A DNA stretch of 5,849 nt from PALSA-1196 sp036833805. Lineage in GTDB: Bacteria > Pseudomonadota > Gammaproteobacteria > Steroidobacterales > Steroidobacteraceae. Position 1 is the stretch's first letter. Every line of letters begins with the position of its first letter. The position numbers were made by a program, and so were the translations under genes. Below, piece by piece: positions 1 to 4,910 of this stretch. Under the pieces are notes generated by a model that searched no databases, was not told the origin of the DNA, and saw nothing but the letters and a program-made list of their open reading frames with translations. Where the stretch lies: NCBI GenBank assembly GCA_036833805.1, contig DAITPA010000083.1, positions 1 through 5,849 of the forward strand. The letters run 5' to 3'.

Positions 1-249
1 GTGTATGTATTCGATCGTGCGCTCGAGCTGATCCTCGGCTTCGTAGGCGGCGTAATGCGCAAACTGCGGCTTATAGGCGCACACGAGATCGGCCGTCGCG
101 TCGATGATGGCCTTGTTGAACTGGAATATCGGTGAGGCCTGGTCGGCGATATGCGCCGGCAGCCGCTCAATCTGCGGATCGAGCCCGACGCAGGCAAGCG
201 AGTCCCGCTCGTGCCACGCCTGCGCCAGGCGCGCGACGAACCCCATCAT
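1..249 (-). CDS. pyrF: Orotidine 5'-phosphate decarboxylase, type 2 (N-terminal part)
   Basis: This is the first 83 codons of a gene that runs off the left edge. The enzyme decarboxylates orotidine 5'-phosphate to UMP, the last step of de novo pyrimidine synthesis, in the cytosol. The reading shows VGLDP (residues 21-25), then FNKAIIDATADLVCAYKPQF (44-63). This is the pattern of the type 2 subfamily (as in mycobacteria and some proteobacteria), not the shorter E. coli type. By family knowledge D24 contacts substrate and K60 is the first active-site lysine; the DxKRGD motif would lie beyond the edge. The ATG at 249-247 overlaps the mnmG TGA (248-246) as ATGA, and a second ATG follows immediately at 246-244. 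I see no good Shine-Dalgarno, so translation is probably coupled to mnmG. The identity is firm despite truncation, because the motif run is distinctive. Confidence 0.9.
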   Translation of the reverse strand, partial: MMGFVARLAQAWHERDSLACVGLDPQIERLPAHIADQASPIFQFNKAIIDATADLVCAYKPQFAHYAAYEAEDQLERTIEYIH

Positions 250-2003
250 GCGACGCGGCTGCGGCCGGTGAGACTGCGCTTTTTCAGATGTACGAGGAGG
301 ATCGACACGGCCGCCGGCGTCACGCCGGGAATGCGTCCCGCCTGGCCGATGGTTCCCGGGCGCACCTGCGAGAGCTGCTGGCGCACTTCGTGCGAGAGCC
401 CAGTTAGTGCTGCGTAGTCAAGATCCGCGGGCAGCGGCGTCTCCTCGTTGCGGCGCTGGCGCTCGACTTCCTGTTCCTGGCGCTCGATGTAGCCTGCGTA
501 CTTTACGCGCGCCTCGGCTTCCGCAGTGAGCTGCGGCGGCAGCCGATCATCCATGCCAACGCCGTCGATGACGGCCGCCGACTCGATCAGGCGGCGCTTC
601 TCATCGAAGAGCGTCCAGCGCTCAGCGTCGATCAGCCCCAGTTCGCGGCCGACGGGCGTCAGGCGCAGATCCGCGTTGTCCTCGCGCAAGAGAAGGCGAT
701 GCTCGGCGCGGCTTGTGAACATCCGATAAGGCTCGCGCGTACCGCGCGTGACAAGGTCGTCGATGAGGACACCGAGGTAGGCTTCGCTTCTCTTCGGTGT
801 CCAGGGCATCTTGCCTTGCGCGGCCAGCCCCGCATTGATCCCCGCGACGAGCCCCTGCGCCGCCGCCTCCTCATAGCCGGTGGTGCCGTTGATCTGGCCC
901 GCGAAATAGAGTCCCGATAGGTGCTTGGTTTCGAGTGAGGCGCAAAGATCGCGCGCATCGAAGAAGTCGTATTCGATCGCGTAGCCCGGTCGGGTCAGAT
1001 GCGCGTTCTCGAAGCCTGCAATGCTGCGCACGAATGCCTGCTGCACATCGAATGGCAGGCTCGTCGAGATCCCATTCGGATAAATCTCGTGGGTATCGAG
1101 CCCCTCGGGCTCAACGAAAATCTGATGCGAGCTCTTGTCGGCGAAGCGGAAAACCTTGTCCTCGACCGACGGACAGTAGCGCGGACCCACTCCTTCGATG
1201 ACTCCGGTGAACATCGGCGAGCGCGAGCTTGCCGCGCGGATAATCCCGTGAGTTCGCTCGTTTGTCTTCGTTATGAAACAGTTGACCTGCCGAGGATGTT
1301 CGCTGGCTCGCCCGAGAAACGAAAAAACCGGGCATGGCTCATCACCCGCCTGCGGGGTCATGACAGAAAAGTCGATCGTGCGGCCATCCAGGCGCGGCGG
1401 GGTACCGGTCTTGAGCCGCCCGACTCGGAAGGGCAGCTCACGCAGTCTCGCCGCCAGGCGCTCGGAGGGCGGATCCCCGCTGCGGCCCCCGGCGTACTGG
1501 TCAAGCCCCACATGGATGCGGCCAGCGAGGAACGTCCCCACCGTGAGCACGACCGCTCGCGCCCGAAAAGTGATCCCCGTGACGGTTGTGACGCCCACCA
1601 CGCGGCTGCCCTCGAGGGCGAGGTCCGCCACTTCCTGCTGAAAGAGGGACAGCTTCGGCTGGTTCTCGAGCATGCGGCGGATGGCGCGCTTGTAGAGCTG
1701 CCGGTCCGCCTGCGCGCGCGTGGCGCGCACCGCAGGCCCCTTGCTCGCATTCAGGGTACGAAACTGTATACCCGCATGATCGGTCGCACGCGCCATCGCG
1801 CCGCCCAGGGCATCGATTTCGCGAACCAAATGGCCCTTGCCGATTCCCCCGATGGCGGGGTTGCAGCTCATCTGCCCCAGGGAATCGATGCTCTGCGTGA
1901 GGAGCAGCGTACGCAGGCCCATGCGTGCCGCCGCCAGCGCAGCCTCGGTGCCGGCATGGCCGCCGCCCACCACGATGACCTCGAAGGGGTTTGCGAATGT
2001 CAT
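246..2003 (-). CDS. mnmG: tRNA uridine-5-carboxymethylaminomethyl modification enzyme MnmG (GidA)
   Basis: FAD-dependent partner of MnmE. The complex installs (carboxymethyl)aminomethyl groups on U34 of tRNAs reading two-fold degenerate codons. The 585-residue protein has the FAD dinucleotide motif GGGHAG (13-18), MSCNPAIGG with C47, and the two family signatures GVGPRYCPSVEDKVFRF (271-287, with C277) and AGQINGTTGYEE (368-379). Both cysteines sit at the same numbers as the conserved E. coli residues. The C-terminal MnmE-binding region is intact (GRIPGVTPAAVSILLVHLKK, 556-575). E. coli MnmG is 629 residues; the shortfall maps to one place, residues 470-499, between LFDEK and VKYAGYI, where about 30 residues replace about 76. 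The ATG start matches the usual N-terminus (FEVIVVGGGHAG) but has no visible Shine-Dalgarno. It lies 51 bp after the HExxH gene, and its TGA overlaps pyrF. Function is almost certain; the effect of the shortened domain is unknown. Confidence 0.97.
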   Translation of the reverse strand: MTFANPFEVIVVGGGHAGTEAALAAARMGLRTLLLTQSIDSLGQMSCNPAIGGIGKGHLVREIDALGGAMARATDHAGIQFRTLNASKGPAVRATRAQADRQLYKRAIRRMLENQPKLSLFQQEVADLALEGSRVVGVTTVTGITFRARAVVLTVGTFLAGRIHVGLDQYAGGRSGDPPSERLAARLRELPFRVGRLKTGTPPRLDGRTIDFSVMTPQAGDEPCPVFSFLGRASEHPRQVNCFITKTNERTHGIIRAASSRSPMFTGVIEGVGPRYCPSVEDKVFRFADKSSHQIFVEPEGLDTHEIYPNGISTSLPFDVQQAFVRSIAGFENAHLTRPGYAIEYDFFDARDLCASLETKHLSGLYFAGQINGTTGYEEAAAQGLVAGINAGLAAQGKMPWTPKRSEAYLGVLIDDLVTRGTREPYRMFTSRAEHRLLLREDNADLRLTPVGRELGLIDAERWTLFDEKRRLIESAAVIDGVGMDDRLPPQLTAEAEARVKYAGYIERQEQEVERQRRNEETPLPADLDYAALTGLSHEVRQQLSQVRPGTIGQAGRIPGVTPAAVSILLVHLKKRSLTGRSRVA

Positions 2004-2019
2004 GATTCAAGTTGCCGGG

Positions 2020-2059
2020 CGCATGGCGAAAAGCGGCGCATTGTAACCGAACCGCTACG
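2020..2059 (-). repeat. Two-part leader repeat, copy 1 (upstream of mnmG)
   Basis: On the plus strand this reads CGCATGG (2020-2026), 20 unrelated bases, then CCGAACCGCTACG (2047-2059). The same arrangement with the same 20-base spacing occurs at 3972-4011. Read with the genes, the 13-base part comes first. It overlaps the TAG of the HExxH gene (2055-2057) and ends 43 bases before the mnmG ATG. The 7-base part contains an ATG (2024-2022) that opens a five-codon frame (MRPAT) ending at TGA 2009-2007, just ahead of mnmG. Whether this is a regulatory leader, a duplication remnant or coincidence cannot be settled from one window. Confidence 0.5.
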
Positions 2060-2435
2060 GCTGCCGGGAGAGCAGCGCACGGAAGCGGTACAGGTTCGAT
2101 TGCGCGAACTCGCGCGCCTCAACCTCAAAACGGTTGTCCCAATAGCCGCGCTTCAGCCACTCGAGAACATAGCCTGCGCTCGTCAGTCGGCCGGGTCGCC
2201 ATTGTGTGAGGACATGACAGTACTCGTGCAGGAGAAGTGCCGGATTGGCGAAGAAATCGGCGGCACTGCCGGCGAGATAGATCCTGCCGCGGCGAGTGGT
2301 CGCGACGGCACCAAGGTGCAGCCGCGCGAAGAGCGAATGCTCGATGATGCGAACGCCGCGCACGGCCTCGCCGAAGAGCGCCGCAAGCGGCGCCTCGATT
2401 TCGCCAGGCAGGGGTACGATGCGACTGCGCCACAT
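2055..2435 (-). CDS. Small HExxH putative metallopeptidase, DUF4157-like
   Basis: A 126-residue protein of unknown function. It carries a zinc-protease-type motif, LLLHEYCHVLTQW (67-79, with H70, E71 and H74), and a downstream acidic helix, NRFEVEAREFA (101-111), that could supply a third metal ligand (E104 or E106). The layout before the motif (a VRI segment, then RGRIYLAGSAADFF, 50-62) resembles DUF4157, the peptidase-like domain also seen in proteins of contractile injection systems. Here the domain stands alone, with no signal peptide, membrane segment or effector domain. I chose the ATG at 2435: the only longer start is a TTG at 2474, and a purine-rich GAGGGGAG (2448-2455) lies upstream of the ATG, about 12 bases away, inside that extension. 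The gap to the preceding FAD/NAD(P) gene is 52 bp, so co-transcription is likely. Family assignment is from motif memory; peptidase activity is not shown. Confidence 0.75.
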   Translation of the reverse strand: MWRSRIVPLPGEIEAPLAALFGEAVRGVRIIEHSLFARLHLGAVATTRRGRIYLAGSAADFFANPALLLHEYCHVLTQWRPGRLTSAGYVLEWLKRGYWDNRFEVEAREFAQSNLYRFRALLSRQP

Positions 2436-2487
2436 GATGCCGGGAGTCTCCCCTCGGAGCCGGCACGCAGGCAAATGTCGACGTTGC

Positions 2488-3954
2488 TTACAGCGGCGCG
2501 CAAGCGCGTGCGTCCAATGGCATGCGCGCGTCGGTGTTTTCTACCTTGCCTACCGTGCACGCGGCCGCCTGCAGCTCGATTTCGTGCGCCACGAGGCGCG
2601 CCTGCTCGCGGATTTCAGGCACTGCCGTCAATTCCCACTGACTGCCGCGCGCCAAAGTGCCGAGCGCATACAGCGTGCGCTGCACCGAGCCGCGACGCGA
2701 AAGCACGCGCCAGCGCCGATCCGTTGCAAGCCCGAGCTCCAGCGCATCCGGGCGCGCGCTGCCGTCGACAACGAGACTGTGCAACAAGGGATTCGCCACG
2801 CGCAGTGGATGAGTTTCGGGCCCGGTACAGTTGATCAAGACCGCGCCTTTGAGCACATGAGGACCGTCAGTCTGACGCACGGTGGCTCGCAGGCCACCCC
2901 GCGGCACGTCGTGCTCGAGCGCTTCGAGCCGTCCGCGCACGATCGTCAGCTGACCGCGGGCGATGGCGCGGGTTACTCGTGCGTGCACGAGCGGTGCGAG
3001 GCGATGCCGATGTACGTCCCAGAAGGGTCGTACATGGCGCAGGAAGCGTCGCTGTTCGGCTAAATCCCAGGAAGCCCACAACGCCGGCGCCATCGAGCGC
3101 AGCTCCGTCATCACGCCGCGCCAGCGTTCGCCGCGCGGATCGTCGCTGCTCAACTCGCGCACATGTTTGACGAGCGCGCGCAGCGAGGTAGGGAACGCGC
3201 GTCTTAAGCTCTCCGGAAGCGGAGCAATTGCACCGTGCAAACGCGGCAACAGGCCGCGTCGCGAGAAGGCATAAATGCGACCGCTATGTCGCCGCTGGAT
3301 TAATTCAGCGACAACGTCGATAGCCGTCAAACCGGTACCTGCAATCAACACAGGCGCTGCGAGTGGAATGTCGGCCTTGCGCTCGACCTCCCACGGGTTA
3401 TTGAGGATGAGCCCTTGCGCCTGCAGATCGAGGTCTACGCCTATCGGCCGCGGCGCCTCGTTGCCGGTGGCCAGAACCACGACGTCGGCGAGCACAGACT
3501 CGCCCTGCGCCGCTACGACTTCCCAACCATCACCGCGCGGCAGCAGGCTGTCCGCAGCCGAGCGCAGCCAGCTTAGTTGAATGTTGGGCGCGGTACGAAT
3601 GTTCGCGAGCCGCGCTCGCAAGTACTCACCGAAATACTGGCGCGGCGCAAAGTCCTGCGCGCCCCAATTGAACCCGCGCCTGCGGTGCTCGCTCCTCAAC
3701 CACTCGACAAAGTCCGTGGGATCGCCGCTCACCGACATGTTGCAGGCACGCGTATTCAGGAGGTGTGCCGGACACGTGGTCGAATAGGCAGCGCCGGCAC
3801 CGAGCTGTCCGCGCGGCTCCATGATCGTGACAGCGATCGGTCGCGAGATGCGCTCTTTGAGCGCGGCAAGCAGCAGAATCGCACTCGCTCCGCCGCCGCA
3901 AATCACGAGTCTCAACGGCTGTCCGGCGTTGCTGGTCAGTGTATGTGAGGCCAT
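2488..3954 (-). CDS. FAD/NAD(P)-binding protein, YdhS/COG4529-like
   Basis: A 488-residue cytosolic flavoprotein of the FAD_NAD (PF13454) / COG4529 type, whose substrates are generally unknown. Visible marks are the N-terminal dinucleotide motif VICGGGASA (17-25); the family block GAGAAYSTTCPAHLLNTRA (52-70) followed by DPTDFVEWL (78-86) and FAPRQYFGEYL (102-112); ATGN (162-165); a second dinucleotide motif IAGTGLTAIDVV (204-215); SRRGLLPRLH (231-240); FWDVHRHRLAP (311-321); INCTGPE (374-380); and ALGTLARGSQWELTAVPEIR (430-449). Length and motif order fit an intact family member. The start at the ATG of 3954 gives a normal short lead into the first motif, though no Shine-Dalgarno is visible. 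It lies 62 bp after the O-methyltransferase gene, and its leader carries copy 2 of the two-part repeat. It could act with the adjacent methyltransferase on one small molecule, but that is only inferred from neighbourhood. Confidence 0.85.
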   Translation of the reverse strand: MASHTLTSNAGQPLRLVICGGGASAILLLAALKERISRPIAVTIMEPRGQLGAGAAYSTTCPAHLLNTRACNMSVSGDPTDFVEWLRSEHRRRGFNWGAQDFAPRQYFGEYLRARLANIRTAPNIQLSWLRSAADSLLPRGDGWEVVAAQGESVLADVVVLATGNEAPRPIGVDLDLQAQGLILNNPWEVERKADIPLAAPVLIAGTGLTAIDVVAELIQRRHSGRIYAFSRRGLLPRLHGAIAPLPESLRRAFPTSLRALVKHVRELSSDDPRGERWRGVMTELRSMAPALWASWDLAEQRRFLRHVRPFWDVHRHRLAPLVHARVTRAIARGQLTIVRGRLEALEHDVPRGGLRATVRQTDGPHVLKGAVLINCTGPETHPLRVANPLLHSLVVDGSARPDALELGLATDRRWRVLSRRGSVQRTLYALGTLARGSQWELTAVPEIREQARLVAHEIELQAAACTVGKVENTDARMPLDARACAPL

Positions 3955-3971
3955 GCGGGAGAGCGTACTGA

Positions 3972-4011
3972 CGCATGGTTACAAAGTCAGTAACAGCCCC
4001 GAACCGCTACG
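3972..4011 (-). repeat. Two-part leader repeat, copy 2 (upstream of the FAD/NAD(P) gene)
   Basis: Plus strand: CGCATGG (3972-3978), 20 bases, CCGAACCGCTACG (3999-4011). Both outer blocks are identical to those at 2020-2059, and the spacers match at only about 5 of 20 positions, as expected by chance. The 13-base block starts 5 bases after the methyltransferase TGA (4019-4017) and ends 44 bases before the ATG of the FAD/NAD(P) gene, against 43 bases for copy 1. The orientation relative to the downstream gene is the same in both copies. Confidence 0.5.
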
Positions 4012-4016
4012 ATTTC

Positions 4017-4682
4017 TCAGCCGCGCTTACGCATGAGCGTCAGCCCGTCGCCGATCGGCACGAGCGACAGATCCACCCGTTCATCGTGATGAACGTACGC
4101 ATTGAAGGCGCGCAGCGCCAGCGTGTCGGCATCATTGCGGCTCGGATCCGCCACGGCGCCATCCCACAAGGTATTGTCCACGGCAATGAGCCCGCCGGGG
4201 CGAACGAGCTGCAGAAGCTTGTCGTAATACGCGCGGTACCCGGTTTTGTCCGCATCGATGAATGCGAAATCGAAAGATGCTTCCGCACCCCCCGCCAGCA
4301 ACTCCGTCAGCGTCTTAAGCCCGGGCTGCAGGCGCAGCTCGACGCGCGCAGCGACGCCCGCCTCGCGCCAGAACTGCCGTGCAACGGCAGTCGTTTGCGG
4401 ATCGATGTCGCAGCTAACGATTGTGGCGTCTGCCGGCAGTGCGAGCGCCAACGCAAGACTCGAATAGCCCGTGAACGTCCCGACTTCAATGCAGCGGCGC
4501 GCATCAAGCAACTTGACGAGCAGCGCCATGAACTGGCCCTGCTCCGGGCTGATCTGCATATTTGCATGCGGCAACGCACGGGTTGCCGCGCGCAGGCGCG
4601 CGAGAATCGGCGGCTCGCGCACCGAGTGCGCCAGGATATATTCGTAGAGGCTGTCGTTGAGTGAAAGCGTTCGGCCCGTCAT
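4017..4682 (-). CDS. Class I SAM-dependent O-methyltransferase (CCoAOMT-like, Methyltransf_3)
   Basis: Transfers a methyl group from S-adenosylmethionine to a hydroxyl, typically a catechol-like one, in a metal-dependent manner in this family; the substrate here is unknown. The 221-residue product shows the SAM-binding motif EVGTFTGYSS (66-75), an acidic CDIDP (91-95) after the second strand, FIDADK (141-146) and VDNTLWDG (168-175). By comparison with plant caffeoyl-CoA O-methyltransferase, D143, D169 and N170 would be the metal ligands, and all are present. The N-terminal NDSLYEYILAHSVREP (9-24) is typical of bacterial members. The start is the ATG at 4682-4680, because AAGGA (4692-4696) lies nine bases upstream and the length then fits the family (about 220). 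A longer reading back to a TTG at 4841 adds 53 residues without family likeness. The gene follows mnmE after 228 bp, and so is the most likely place for a separate promoter. Confidence 0.92.
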   Translation of the reverse strand: MTGRTLSLNDSLYEYILAHSVREPPILARLRAATRALPHANMQISPEQGQFMALLVKLLDARRCIEVGTFTGYSSLALALALPADATIVSCDIDPQTTAVARQFWREAGVAARVELRLQPGLKTLTELLAGGAEASFDFAFIDADKTGYRAYYDKLLQLVRPGGLIAVDNTLWDGAVADPSRNDADTLALRAFNAYVHHDERVDLSLVPIGDGLTLMRKRG

Positions 4683-4691
4683 CAGCTTTTT

Positions 4692-4696
4692 TCCTT
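4692..4696 (-). promoter_or_regulatory. Shine-Dalgarno of the O-methyltransferase gene
   Basis: Minus strand AAGGA followed by nine bases, AAAAAGCTG, and then ATG. It is the clearest ribosome binding site in the window. It decides the methyltransferase start at 4682 over the longer TTG-initiated frame. Confidence 0.75.
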
Positions 4697-4713
4697 CAGG
4701 CGAGGTGAAGAAT

Positions 4714-4727
4714 ATTGCGCGCGCAAT
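4714..4727. promoter_or_regulatory. 14-bp perfect palindrome, possible operator
   Basis: ATTGCGCGCGCAAT is identical on both strands. It lies in the mnmE-methyltransferase gap, 31 bases before the methyltransferase ATG and downstream of the promoter-like pair at 4758-4785. A dimeric repressor site is possible. A palindrome of this size is expected by chance roughly once in a few windows of this length, more often in GC-rich DNA, so the support is its non-coding position only. Confidence 0.3.
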
Positions 4728-4757
4728 TTCCATTGCAGGTGCACTTGGAGGCATCTG

Positions 4758-4785
4758 GATATATTGGCTTAGCGGGACCAGTCGA
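4758..4785 (-). promoter_or_regulatory. Weak sigma70-like promoter candidate for the O-methyltransferase gene
   Basis: Minus strand TCGACT (4785-4780), 16 bases, TATATC (4763-4758). Each hexamer matches four of six consensus positions. The pair sits in the only sizeable non-coding gap, upstream of the palindrome and the ribosome binding site, in the right orientation. The match is weak and other pairings are possible. Confidence 0.25.
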
Positions 4786-4876
4786 TCGCTCGCGGTAGAC
4801 GCCGGCGCGAACCAGCCAGGTTGCCATGTACTTGCTCTCAATCTGTACGCTCGAACAATGGCCTGAACGACTCGGC

Positions 4877-4902
4877 ACGATGATGTTGTTGGGCATCGTC
4901 GC
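4877..4902 (-). other. Imperfect hairpin just after the mnmE stop
   Basis: On the minus strand GCGACGATG (4902-4894) can pair with CATCATCGT (4885-4877) across an eight-base loop. The stem is nine positions with one C-A mismatch and one G-U pair. It begins eight bases after the mnmE TAG. No run of T follows, so it is not a convincing intrinsic terminator; it could protect the mnmE 3' end or help attenuate read-through. Confidence 0.3.
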
Positions 4903-4910
4903 TACCAGGT

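Noticed and set aside
2007..2024. Five-codon leader frame (MRPAT, stop TGA) ahead of mnmG
   Set aside because: It has no ribosome binding site, and the equivalent ATG in the other leader copy (3976) does not end in a short peptide, so a leader-peptide role is not supported.
2040..2045. TACAAT, a -10-like hexamer upstream of mnmG on the minus strand
   Set aside because: No acceptable -35 element lies 16-18 bases upstream (the position reads CCCGGC), so it is not reported as a promoter.
2436..2474. 13-codon N-terminal extension of the HExxH gene from a TTG
   Set aside because: The purine-rich ribosome binding stretch lies inside the extension, and the ATG at 2435 starts where likeness to the family pattern begins.
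999..2834. Open frame of 611 codons on the plus strand
   Set aside because: It runs antisense across mnmG, the HExxH gene and part of the FAD/NAD(P) gene. Its arginine- and alanine-rich translation shows no recognisable motif, as expected for the mirror frame of GC-rich genes.
2296..3063. Open frame of 255 codons on the plus strand
   Set aside because: It is antisense to the HExxH and FAD/NAD(P) genes, whose own frames carry clear family motifs; low-complexity composition suggests a shadow frame.
3978..3994. GTTAC - 7 bases - GTAAC inverted repeat before the FAD/NAD(P) gene
   Set aside because: Five-bp arms are common by chance, and the matching spacer in the other leader copy does not preserve it.
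4683..4841. 53-codon N-terminal extension of the O-methyltransferase
   Set aside because: It needs a TTG start, has no family likeness and would bury the good AAGGA site that fits the ATG at 4682.
4696..4896. 66-codon frame on the minus strand in the mnmE-methyltransferase gap
   Set aside because: No recognisable motif and no Shine-Dalgarno, and it runs into the methyltransferase ribosome binding site; probably non-coding.
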